DNA from: Niebla homalea
Lineage: Eukaryota > Ascomycota > Lecanoromycetes > Lecanorales > Ramalinaceae
DNA length: 64,000 bases
Assembly: GCA_019925105.1 (NCBI GenBank)
Contig: JAHGAU010000026.1
Coordinates: 310,001 to 374,000, forward strand
Direction of reading: 5' to 3'
How positions within the stretch are numbered: the stretch's first letter is position 1; each line of letters opens with the position of its first letter. The notes beneath the pieces are model-generated. The model had not been told where the DNA came from and did no database searches. It saw nothing but the letters and a program-made list of their open reading frames with translations. This document shows, piece by piece, positions 46,427 through 56,973 of the stretch. The position numbers were made by a program, and so were the translations under genes.

Positions 46427-47821
46427 ATTCGGAGTGAGGGCATGCACTATGGTATCAATTTACGGTGGAAACCAATTAGGCTGCAGCGACCTTCTCCCAT
46501 CATCGGTCTGCCAGTGCCATCGCGAAATAACGGTCGCTTAACTGCTTAAGGTAGGCTCCCTTGGCTCCCTCCCTTTTCATGCAGGCCTTCTTAGTGCCTT
46601 CTAGGCCTGAGTGGTGTGAATTCTGGCTCCACCTGCTCGGCATCGGCAGGAGCTCCAAGCTCGCTCCATCTGCGGGTCTGTGACACCCCAGGGGTCGCAT
46701 TACCGAGGTCGTCAGTTGCACAACCGATCCAACGGTTGACAAAGAGCATCTGGAAGCGGTCAAGGAGGTTGGTTGACAGGACCAAAGTGGCTAGCTGCTA
46801 AGAGGCATCTGAAGGATTTGGGTCGGATGGCGCAGGAAGTATTCGGTATTCCCACTTCCAAGCAGTGCAATGACCAGACTGGACCAGACCAGCGCAGGGA
46901 TGAAACGCGGGGAATTTTTCCAGCCAGGGAGAGAGAGCAGAGTGCAATCACTTGCACATGCGGTCACGGTGACATGCAAGGACAAGCTGCACGCACATCG
47001 GCATGATCAATGCACATCTAACGGTCAGCGGTCATGTCGGCTGTGGCCGCAGATGCTTCTGATTATCGTGAACTCTGCTGGGTTGACTATGGGCGTACTT
47101 GACTGAGATGTAGAAAGTAGAAAGAAGAATAGATCTTCGGGTGCGGACAGCTGGTGAGGCCAATGGAAAAAGGGGTTTCCAGAGCGAAATCGTCCTGCTT
47201 ATCGCTATTCGCTATTCGCTATTCGCAGTCGAGACTCAGCTGGCAGGAGGACAGGCTACAAAGCCTGGATAGCTACATGATCTGGACATTAGGTAGATTG
47301 GAGGCTGCCAGGGGCATGTACTGCAAATCTGACACGATCGCACAGCTGATGCCGCAATGAGAAGAAAGAAAAAAGAAAACAGATGTTTTTGTCTGCGGTA
47401 CCTTATTTCAACAAGCCGCGCTGCGTCAAAATCGGTCCTACGACCATCTTGAATTTCGCACTACTGTAAGCCGCATTCCCCCTTCCAACCCACCCAAGCC
47501 ACCGTCAAACGCCCTAAGCCAACCAAGGCAGTCTTTTGCCCTTCCTAACAGCACCTAGCCTAATAATAGGCCCCCCTCCCCGCCATTCCGCCATTCTTGG
47601 TCCCCACCAGCCCCTAAAGTGCCGGTCAAGTATTGCGACTTCTGCTCAGTGCAACGGTTCTTGCGACCAACCAAAACAAAGTGTAAAAGTCGAAACTTTC
47701 TTCATTCGGCAATCGTCGTCCAGATGAGCTTCTTACAATCTCACCCCCCCCTTCCCCCCCACCCCACATTGATCAGCTTGCATACACAAGAACCTTGTAT
47801 CTTGCCAATCAATCATGTTCT
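46427..47821. other. Intergenic and long 5' region of the Zn2Cys6 gene
   Basis: No gene was recognised. A 7-bp tandem (CGCTATT, about four copies) lies at 47199-47226. The last 400 bp are C-rich, with poly-C runs at 47745-47762 close upstream of the start codon of the transcription factor, as often seen in fungal promoters. Several short frames on both strands overlap and carry no signal. Confidence 0.5.
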
Positions 47822-50067
47822 ATGACCCAGACCGACTCTAGCCCAGCGCACCAACCAGGTCCGAAGTCCAGTAATAATTCACCCTATCCTGTTGCTCCAT
47901 ACTCTTCCTCTGCTCCTTCCATGGCTACCGCCTCAACCCAAGGCGCACCCATGCAATCCTATTCCTCCTATCCCAAAGGGCAAGCCTCCCCACCATATCA
48001 ATATGGCGCCAGCAACATGTCGTCGCTCAACTTACCACCCATTCGCAGTATCGATGGCCGGCCACAGCAGCCCTCTCCACAGCCAGTGGTGCCGCAGCAG
48101 CAGCAACAGCAGCCACAAGTACATCCACAACCGGCGCAACAAGCCCAACCGCACCAGGGCGCAGGCCAGCCCATCCCCTTCTTCAGTCCTTATCCCATGG
48201 CTCACCCTCCAGATGCTGGAGCCCCGATGAGATATCCTCTGCCCCCGAATCCGGATGGAAGGATGCTGTCAGGAGGGAGACATAAGAAGGAAATTAAGCG
48301 GAGAACCAAGACTGGGTGTTTGACATGTCGCAAACGACGCATAAAGGTATGTCAACCACCAGCAAGCTGTCTGTCCCTGCAGCATGGCGCGATCCGACTG
48401 GAAATCCTCAATTTTATTCTTATCCTTTGTTTTAATCTGCTGTGAATTTATATACATTTGCATCCTGGATTTATTTGGATTTTTGACGTTCCCGGGCTTT
48501 TGTCTTTATTCTTTCTGGTTACGACCGGGTAGAAGCGACCGTGTCAAGCGAGCGCTGCCATCCTCCGGTTTGACCGAGATCGACCTGCGTGTTGATCTCA
48601 TGTTCATGTTCTCGTTGTTCACACACACACACACACGCACACACACCCAACCCCTAATTCACTGCATTTCAATTCACCATGCTCCATTCGGGACACACTT
48701 CTCTGTCTCCGTCTTCGGCTCCCTGATCTTCTCGCTTACCTGACCGAACCAACTAGTGCGACGAAGGTCATCCGGCGTGCCGAAACTGTCAGAAGAGCAA
48801 AAGAGAGTGTCTTGGTTACGATCCTATATTCAAACCGCAACCAGGAACCCCAGCCATCCAACCTGCCTTTACCCAGTACCCCACCATGTCTCAGGCTTCA
48901 CCAACGCCCATGTCTGCACTGCCGCAGAGATATCCCCTCGCAGCGTACGGCGTGTTCGTCGCGCAAGAAGATGAGCAACAAGACCCAGCAGAGAAACAGG
49001 ATGCATTACCGGAACACTCGGTCAAAGAAGAGAATGGAGTTGAGGGTGTGACGGAGAACGGGCCCGATCCAGGGCCTCGGAGAGGTATCTACCTTATCCT
49101 CCACCCCCCCCCCTTTGGAGCGAGCCCTCTCTAATAATTTGTCATCACAGCCAAACAGATGTCAATCCAAGATCTCCTTTGCATAAATGATGTCCCAACC
49201 CTGCCGCCTGCCCCTCCTTCCACCAGAGGACCCGACGAGATCGACCAAATGCGAGAGGTCTACGACCAAATTTATCAGCCCGGCATGGACAAATTCTTGG
49301 AGACTCATTGGTTCCAGAAACGAGGCTTTGATTACCTTCTCGCCAACGCTGCCCTATGTGACCAGCTCCAGACCCTAATGTTACGATACACCTTGCCGGA
49401 TCACGATAAGCAGGATCCCACTTACCTCTTCAATCTCGCCGTCACACAAAGCTTTGAAGCCATGGTAGTTTGGGCCATGCTTGGCTTGTGTCGCAAAGCC
49501 GCCACCGTCAAGGATGCAGCAGGCAATATCAATGCTGACGATGAAAATGCAGACGTTGTCAATACTGCCAAGCGTCTAGATATTTTCGAAGCCCTTGTTA
49601 CGGGCGAGTATATGACCGCCGATTCGGCACCACCCAAGCTTACCCCAAGCACCAAGTCTGTTGGCAGTACGCTAGATAAGCAACTTGTACAGAGACAATA
49701 TACATTCTGGCACTCTATACACAGATTCCTCACTCTGCACGATGATAATGCGGATTTCCAGAACACGGTCGAGGACTGCTTTTCAGAGTGTCGCAACGTC
49801 CTTGAAAACAGGGAGAATCGCGATGTCATGTACTCCATTGCGGTCGTTAGGCATATCGGGCCAACTATACCGGGCTTTCCGGATACAGTGAAGCCGCCCG
49901 AGACGACCGAGGAGCACGAGGCGCATGTCAGAATCACGGTGGCGAAGAGGTTGGTGGAGGAAGAAGCAGGAGCAATGGGGACGAATCAGGTCGTGACCAG
50001 GCTTTGCGGTGTGGCTGCCAGGACTTGGGCCTTGAAGAGCCGAGCGACTCAGGCAACCGGCCCTTGA
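47822..50067 (+). CDS. Zn2Cys6 fungal transcription factor
   Basis: Exons 47822-48346, 48757-49084 and 49151-50067 sum to 589 codons plus stop. Residues 1-160 are Pro/Gln/Ser/Tyr-rich with a polyglutamine stretch. The binuclear zinc cluster is complete: Cys166, 169, 176, 183, 186 and 193, with canonical spacing C-X2-C-X6-C-X6-C-X2-C-X6-C. It is followed by the YDPIFKPQPG linker. The C-terminal 300 residues form the helical fungal-specific regulatory region. It should be a nuclear DNA-binding regulator; it most resembles the Moc3-like group but target genes cannot be told. The first intron, 410 nt, is long for this window and splits the zinc cluster between its second and third cysteines. The first ATG in frame is used. 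Confidence 0.88.
48621..48648. repeat. (CA)n microsatellite in intron
   Basis: About 14 CA units, with one CG, lie in the 410-nt first intron of the Zn2Cys6 gene. Confidence 0.8.
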
Positions 50068-50369
50068 TTTTGGGACGCATGAGGGGTTATTGGGAGCAAC
50101 ACCTAAAAGGGAGGCAGGGCTAGCATGGTGCAGGTGGCGTCTGTCTGACGGACTTTGGGGAAGGGGGGGGCCAGCATCTTCTCATCGCATCTTATCAACA
50201 ATAGCCATAATGCGCTATACTTATACCAGATAGAGAGCCTTCACCTTCTCACCACATCTGCCACATGTTCTTATATCGAGAAGCTTTTGCCAATTGACTT
50301 TCTGCGCCACACGCCGCCAACCAGCGGCGCCGGATGGTATGCCCTGATTCGGGAAGATCATGACCCCCA

Positions 50370-51306
50370 TCAGTCCCATTTAAATAAATCCTCGCTTGCC
50401 CTTATCACCGAATCTGCTATCCGATAATAGATGCCTCGCTGTGGTTGAGTAGCAGTATTGTCTTGGTAGAAATCCCATCGAGGAGCCCTAGCTTGTTGCC
50501 TATGGGAAGCTAGCATAGCTTCGATCTGGGTTCCGGTAGCTTTCCTTTCTGCGAAGGCCCGGTAGAACTCTAGATCGACATCCCTAGCATCCTCCTCCAT
50601 CAACCTCCTCATCTCCGCTTTGGTTCGTCTTGCCTGCTCCGCTAGCTCATAGGACTTTCGCAAGCTCCGGTCTGCTGCTCCCCAGCTTTCGGCCACTTTC
50701 TCTTTGATACTGAGATCTTGCAAGCCTCGGATCCACTGCTTAAGGACCATATCTAGCAGAGATGATTCGGCCAAGCTGAAGGATTCTACCGTACCTGGAG
50801 GCGTTGAAGTAGCCTGTGGTCGGTCCTTTACTCCGTACTTCTGCATCAGTCTTATCGCTCGAGTATAGTACCTAGTTAAGGTTTCGTCGGGTTCCTGCTT
50901 TAGGTCTGATAGCTCGCTCTCAAAAGTAATTGGCTGAGTCTCGACGGCTTTGCCAGGAAACCGTGCCTTTAAGAGCCTACGGAACCCTTCCACTGTATCG
51001 TCGGTGGGGTTCTCGGTTGCCAAGTATTTGGCGGCATCAGGATTTTCTTCTGCCCAGTCGGCAGCGTCTTCAATCATCGATTGGTCCAGGTAGAGAAGGC
51101 GTGTAGCCGGGTCCGTGATTCCCCCTAGCTCGTGGTCGAAGAACCTTCAACCACCGTGAAGCAGAGGTCTTCCCAGAGAACTTTCCACAAAACTTGAAGC
51201 CTGGGGGTTTGGCCTTGTCTCCTTTGGTGCTTGACGGTTGTTCTCCACCTGGAGGTGCTCCTCCAGCAGGTGCTCCTCCAGGTGCTCCTTTAGGTGCTCC
51301 ACTCAT
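50370..51306 (-). pseudogene. Retrotransposon gag fragment with 1-nt frameshift
   Basis: Two minus-strand frames join into one gag-like protein. The N-terminal part starts at 51306 with Gly/Ala/Pro repeats (APKGAPGGAPAGG) and KFSGKTSASRWLKVL. The second continues HELGGITDPATRLLYLDQSM and a helical gag core (ESELSDLKQEPDETLTRYYT) to a stop at 50370. The switch happens around 51135-51145, where one extra T in GTTCTTCGACCAC breaks the frame. No zinc knuckle, protease or pol follows and no LTRs were found around it. Composition is balanced, so this single fragment shows no RIP, unlike the island at 5.7-27 kb. Confidence 0.75.
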
Positions 51307-51785
51307 TGTACCAGTTGCTAGGGATTCGGAATAGAAATCCTTTGGTAGTTCTAGGATTCGATTAGGTTCGTTTGTTGTTGGGCTCGGGGAAGCTCCTTCT
51401 TCGGATGACGAACTTGTAGATGCTACCGTAATAGCTGGGGAGTCTGTTCGTCGTGCAAGGGAATCTGGTTAATTGAAAGCCAGGTTGTCCACTGCGCCGA
51501 TACTCGTGTTGATGCTGCACTTGGGTAGGAGTGCCGCTGATTAATGAGGTGCGGGGAAGATGAACTAGCTAGGAAAGACGTTGATAGCCAGAAAAGCAAG
51601 GGTACGTTCAGTGGGTAGAGAGTGTCATTGGTTTTCTATCCGAAACAGCCAAAGAAGCTACCTTCCACCAGAATACCCCGATTTGCTTTGCAACCCGCTT
51701 GTAGAATCATCCCGAAAAGAATGACCCACAATCATGGCGTCCTGTTCTTCCCACCCCAACCTTCCCACCTTCCTACTACCCCCAA
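51307..51785. other. Intergenic, no supported gene
   Basis: It lies between the divergently placed gag fragment and the dehydrogenase gene. I found no LTR or primer-binding site for the gag fragment here. A frame at 51622-52407 is a shadow of the dehydrogenase gene in another frame. Confidence 0.5.
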
Positions 51786-53518
51786 ATGTCTTCGCCCGCC
51801 AAACCCAGGGTCCTCCTCCTTGGGAAGATTGATCAGTACGTCTCCATCCTTCCTCTTCCGCCCCCAATTATTTTCCTGCCCCATCCCCCGGCCCCCCTTT
51901 TCCCCCCACTCCTTTTCGATCCCAAACGTCAACCTCAAGAAAAGAAAAAGAAAAAGAAACAATCTCCCACTAACCCCACATACAACCCCAACCAGCCCCA
52001 AATCCCGCGAAGCCTTCAACGCCCTTGGCCCGCTCGCCGACATCATCACCCCAACCGCCACCGACCCGCCGGCCTTCCTGACCGAGTGCCGCTCTGGGAA
52101 GTTGGACGGCATCCGGGCCTGCTACCGTACCTTCGACAGCGTGAAGATCACGGGCAGGATCGAGGGGGATGTGGTGGCGGCGCTGAGGGGGGCCGGGGTG
52201 GAGTTTATCGCGCATAATGGTTCGTACGGGTGTCCCGTCCTTTCTCTATTCTACCAGCCCTTTCCTGAGGTGGGCTGGCTGCCTTGCAAGAGGAGGAGGA
52301 GGAGGAGTTGCGAGAATGCACGTCGGGTGAAGAGGAGGGGGAGGGGGCGGGGGCGGTTTCTACAAGGGGACTTCCCCCCGTCAATTAGTCGTGGAGCAGT
52401 GAGGTGAATTGTAAAATGATGTGCACGCAAGCCCACTCATAGGAAGGGAGGACTCTCGGGAGGGAGGGAGGTAGGGTGGGAAGGGGGCTCTCCCTCCTCC
52501 ACCATCTCGCCGTGCTCCTATTCTACATCATCATCAGCGCCAGCGCGCGCGCCTTCTCCCCACCAATTTTTGCTGACGCAATGTCCCCCCCTCTCTTTTG
52601 CGCAGGCGCCGGCTACGACCAAATCTCCATCCCCGACTGCACCGCCCACAGCATCCTCGTCTCCCACGTGCCCCGCATCGTGGACGCCGCCACGGCCGAC
52701 ACCGCGCTCTTCCTCCTCCTCGGCGCGCTCCGCCGCTTCAACCTCCCGATGACGAACCTCCGCCGCGGGGAATGGCGGGGCAATATCGAGAAAGCACCAC
52801 CGCCACCGTTGGGCCACGACCCCGAGGGGAAGATCGTGGGGGTTCTGGGGATGGGGGGCATTGGGACGGAGGTGGCGAGGCGGGCTCGGGGGTTGGGGAT
52901 GCGGGTCTGGTATCACAATCGCACACGGTTGCCCGCTGGCAAGGAGGAGGAGGGTGGAGGGGCGGAATATAAGGGATTCGAGGAGTTGTTGGGCGGGGTG
53001 GATGTGTTGAGTGTGAATGTGCCGTTGAATGTATGGTTTGCCCCCTTTTTGAACCCTTTCCCCCCCTTCTTTTTTTTTGGGTGGGCATGGAGAAGGTGTG
53101 CGGGGGGAAGAGGGGCCCTGAAAGGTTGCGAAGAAGCGTTGGAGTGGTGATGCTGAAATGAACCCGGTACATGTAGCCATCCACCCGACATATGATATCG
53201 ACCAAAGAGTTCGGGATCATGAAACCGGGCATCGTCATCGTCAACACCGCACGCGGCCCCATCATCGACGAAGCCGCACTCGTTGCCGCTCTGGATTCAG
53301 GTAAGGTGGCCTCGGCGGGGCTGGATGTGTACGAGGAGGAACCGAAGGTGCATCCGGGGCTGGTGGGGAATCCCCACGTGATGCTGTTGCCGCATATGGG
53401 GACGGCCACGTATGAGACGCAGGAGAAGATGGAGTTGCACGTGGTGGAGAATGTGAGGGCTGCGTTGGAGAAGGGTGAGTTGGTGAGTCTGGTGCCGGAG
53501 CAGAAGGGGGCGAGGTGA
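51786..53518 (+). CDS. NAD(P)-dependent D-2-hydroxyacid dehydrogenase
   Basis: Exons 51786-51835, 51996-52219, 52606-53030 and 53177-53518 give 346 aa with all phases consistent. The protein is a D-isomer-specific 2-hydroxyacid dehydrogenase of the glyoxylate/hydroxypyruvate reductase type. It has the substrate-domain motif AHNGAGYDQI, the nucleotide-binding GMGGIG at residues 173-178, and a catalytic triad placed as in the family: Arg259 in NTARG, Glu288 in DVYEEEP and His306 in LLPHMGT. It would reduce short 2-keto acids in the cytosol. Intron 2 (386 nt) is long and contains repetitive purine stretches. It converges on the DNA glycosylase gene with 258 bp between the stops. Confidence 0.9.
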
Positions 53519-53776
53519 AGAATCAGAGGGAATTGTGAGGGGGGTTTAGGAGGGATGAGGAGTGAGCGGCACTGGGACAGCCTCTGAACCAGGGGACTGA
53601 GTAGACGGCGGGCAGGCAACATGCGGCAAAAGTGAGCGCTCAATAGACCTCGGAGAATGACCCCATGAGCAGTAAGATCGGGTTGGAGTCGAAATGCCGA
53701 GGAATCGACATCGATTCAATATGACAAATGTAAGGGAAATTTAGTGACTATGATACTGTTCAGTACATTCCGGCGG

Positions 53777-55411
53777 TCACCTCCCAGCACCGCTTGTCCG
53801 AGCAGATCTCCGTCTCGGGCCTGCATCAGCCTCCAACTTTGCCTTGACACCATTTGTTGTTGTTGCTTTCTCTGACTTGCTGTTCGGGTCTGCAATCCCA
53901 TTTGGTTTCCTTCTCTTCGATGCCGGCTCTGAGGGTTTTGATTTTGGCTTCTTCTTCGTATCGCGTTTCGTGGATGGCTCATCTGGCTCTGCCTTCACAG
54001 CACCGCGCTTGGTCCCCTTCTTCGTGGGTTGCTGCTTGCTCTTGACCTCGGATGCACCATCGTTCTCAACTTCTTCCTCCTTCTTCACAGCCGCTTTCTT
54101 GGCCCCCCTTGCCCTTCTTGCTCGCACGTCCATTCTCCTCAGCCTCAACCTCAGCCTTCCCATCAACCCCCTCAACCTCCTCCTCCTTAGCCAGATCACC
54201 CCCCGCAACCGGCCCAGTCTTCTTCTGCACACTGGGCACTACACAACTCGTCCTACCCCCCACCGTCACATAAACAATCCGTTTCCCATTCGGTAATGTC
54301 ATCGTACTATCCTTCTTCCCCTTTCCCCACCGATGCTTGAACAGCCACTCCTCCGGAAACGTCCTCGAATCCGCCAAATTATCCACGGACAGTTTACACA
54401 CATAGTGAATGGACTTGTGCAGCTGTCCCACCTGCTCGGGGCGGAGCGTGTCGCTATACTGTTCCGGGTGGATCTTCGCATCATACAAGATCTCGTCGCC
54501 GACCCAATTGCCGATACCGCTGATATTCGCTTGATCCAGCAGCAGAGCTTTCACTGGTATATGCTTCGACTTCAACTTCTGAGCAAGCCACTCCTCGCTC
54601 ACGATATCTGCATCCTGTACGGGATCAGGCCCGTTCTCCTTCAGCGGACTTTCGTTCCTGATGCTATCGGCATCGCAATTGATCAACCGAATGCGTCCGA
54701 AACGCCGGAAATCAACAAAGGCGGCCTCGGTGTCGTCTTCGGTGGTTTTAAGCAGGAATTTGGTGTATTTGGGCGGCCAGTCGGTCGATTCCTCGGGTTT
54801 CTTGAGCTTGTAGCCGGCGGTTTCTTCGTCTTTGATTTTGAACCAACCGGCCATGCCGAAGTGCATTAGTGGGTGGGGAGGGGTGGACATGACCATCCTA
54901 TATCACGACTTAGGACTTCCATGAGCTTGAATAGTGGCTTGCGGACCGTATAGTGGATCTTAATACTTAGAGGAGGAACGGGATAGACGAGGAAGGGCGT
55001 TATTCAGATATTCGTCATTGCATCAACTGAAGGCACATTGCATTGACAATTGACAGGCGGTGAAGCTCGCCATGACAATACAGGTCTTTGATGAAGAAAA
55101 TACTTTCAAATATCAAGGCCAAAAGCCAAAGCTCGTCAGGGTCAGACAAAGAGAACACATACCAGAAATATTTGCCTTGTTGTTTAGCATCCAAGATCTT
55201 TTTACCAGTGAGAGCTTTCTCAAACGCGTCGGAAGAACAGCCAACTTTGCCGTAGACATTTGCATCGTCTTGTGCTGTGACCTTCGATAACGTCTTTCCA
55301 GCGAGATGTTTCCGAATGTAGTGCACGATCCGCGCAACTAGGATCGGATGTCAGAGATCTCTAACTACTTGGAGTCAGATTCTGCAACACACCCTCTCCA
55401 ATTTCTGGCAT
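53777..55411 (-). CDS. Formamidopyrimidine-DNA glycosylase (Fpg/Nei family), with a G-run frameshift
   Basis: Exons on the minus strand are 55393-55411, 55163-55337 and 54897 downward. MPEIGEVARIVHYI places the catalytic Pro2 and Glu3. Lys62 sits in QQGKYFW. The helix-two-turn-helix is NISGIGNWVGDEILYDAKIHP-like, and VTVGGRTSCVV matches the zincless finger of plant and fungal enzymes. It is a bifunctional base-excision repair enzyme removing oxidised purines. As written, the frame stops at 54066 (341 aa). A run of six G (minus strand, near 54103-54108) shifts it; with five G the frame would continue into a basic Lys-rich tail to 53777 (437 aa). That tail is uninterrupted and typical of nuclear homologues, so a sequence error or a recent shift is likely. 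Confidence 0.85.
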
Positions 55412-55865
55412 ATTCACGATTGGGGGTGCAGAGGCCAAATTAATATGTAGCGTTCAGGAGCTGGATCATATGACTAAATGGTCGTCGAAGTCCTGACGCA
55501 GTGACAATGCAAATAAGCGTCCGAGGACAATGGGGAAAAATCTATGCAATCTGCAGAAACTTAATAACAATGTTCTTCTCAACCATCCTGAACAGAAAGT
55601 CACGATGGTATCACGCGTTATAGTCGCGCCAAGACCTCGGCAATCGCGCTTGGATCTGGGCCATAAATTGTCGTCATAATTTGCTCCAGACAATCGACTT
55701 CGTTATGGTGCGTCTAATATTACCCTCGTCGTTTCAGGTAGATCCCATTGTTTAGAAGCTATATATCAAGCCTCTTGAGATCTCATGTGGTCGGGTTTCT
55801 TTTGGTCATCGAGAGACAAGTCCCCCCCGCCTGGGGCATCAGTACAGATCGTGGGCCAAAGGAAG
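55412..55865. other. Divergent promoter region between glycosylase and Mix23 genes
   Basis: The 454-bp gap separates two start codons facing away from each other, so it must hold both promoters. No specific element was recognised. Confidence 0.55.
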
Positions 55866-56491
55866 ATGGACCCTCCCGCTCAACCCAGCTTGAGTCCTCA
55901 GTTTTGCTTCAATCAGAGGGCTCTACGCGGTCAGTGCGACTCTCTCTACCCCTCTGGCCGAGAGCGCTAATGCCGCCTTCAGACTTCTTGAGACTTTCAC
56001 GAAGCATGATTGATGATCCTATCGTCCAAAATCTCAACGCCTTGATGACGCCCAGCCGTAGGAAGTGGGATCCTTCATCCACAGCTGAACGGCAAATCCG
56101 CCCGGTGGAGCGCACACCGACAGACCCCGCGGCATGCCAATCGTTCCAAGATGAAGTGCTGTTTCAATCTTGGCAGACGAGGTCTGATGTGCTCAACTAC
56201 TGCGCTGGTGTCGCCTTGAACCCTGATGATCCTGATCTCGTGCTGAAGGAGGTCGAGTCCGCAAAGGAAAGGGAAAGAGTGGTCGATGAGCGGCTGGACC
56301 CGTACTCGGGGAGGTTCTTCCCCAGAGAGGCAAGAACAGAGACCTTGGCGGGCGTGATAAGAAACGAGAGAAGTGTGGAGGGTATTGTGCGCTCGAGATC
56401 TTGGGGCTTAGTCACCGAGAGGTGTGGGGGTTCCGGAGAGGACTGGGAACAAGCCCTAAATCGCTGGCGTGCAAAGAAGGAATCACGATGA
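55866..56491 (+). CDS. mix23: Mix23 / caffeine-induced death protein 2 family
   Basis: Exons 55866-55929 and 55983-56491 give 190 aa. The product starts MDPPAQPSLSPQFCFNQRAL, joins across a 53-nt intron to DFLRLSRSMIDDPIVQNLNA, and contains SWQTRSDVLNYCAGVA and LDPYSGRFFPREARTETLA, the core of the Cid2/Mix23 family. In yeast Mix23 is a mitochondrial intermembrane-space protein that supports protein import. Cysteines in QFCF, AACQSF, NYCAGV and ERCGG are candidates for the family disulphide. A longer frame starting at 55748 is an artefact of reading through the intron in another phase. Confidence 0.85.
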
Positions 56492-56973
56492 CCATTGCGG
56501 ATTTTGTTAATTATATCAATGAAGTGGGAGGTACATTAGTAGCATAGCGACGGCGTTTGGGCACATGAAAGAGCTAGTGTGGTAGTCGCAGCGGTATCGC
56601 GAATATTGGATCACCTACTAAGAATAGTCGCCCTTTAAGAGGTAGAAGTTTTGGATGATAGTGATTTTGCGGAGGCGGCTAAACCTCGCCTAATTCTTGC
56701 ATTGATTGTATTCGAGGTCGACACTCTAATTCACACAATCGGGCGTTTGTCCACTGCTGAGGTGAACTTCGGTTTCGACTTCTGAGTCACGAGGAGTGAA
56801 TGATGGCGCAAGCTCCGCCGGACTTCCATTCAGATCACTCATGAAAGCCCACTGAATCACAAGCAACGTGGAGCAACACATTCCCTGTATTCCGTAGCGA
56901 GCTTGCAAAAGCACCCAACTTCTCCGAGCGCTGAGCATAACTGAACCAGCTATTAGTTATTGCAAAGGTCAAA
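56492..56973. other. Intergenic, no gene seen
   Basis: It holds the end of the Mix23 transcript and the promoter of the Naa15 gene. The small minus-strand frame at 56726-56938 has no features. Confidence 0.5.

Noticed and set aside
51622..53643. Long frames on both strands over 51.6-53.6 kb
   Set aside because: They are GC-driven shadows of the dehydrogenase exons; only the four-exon plus-strand model carries the family motifs.
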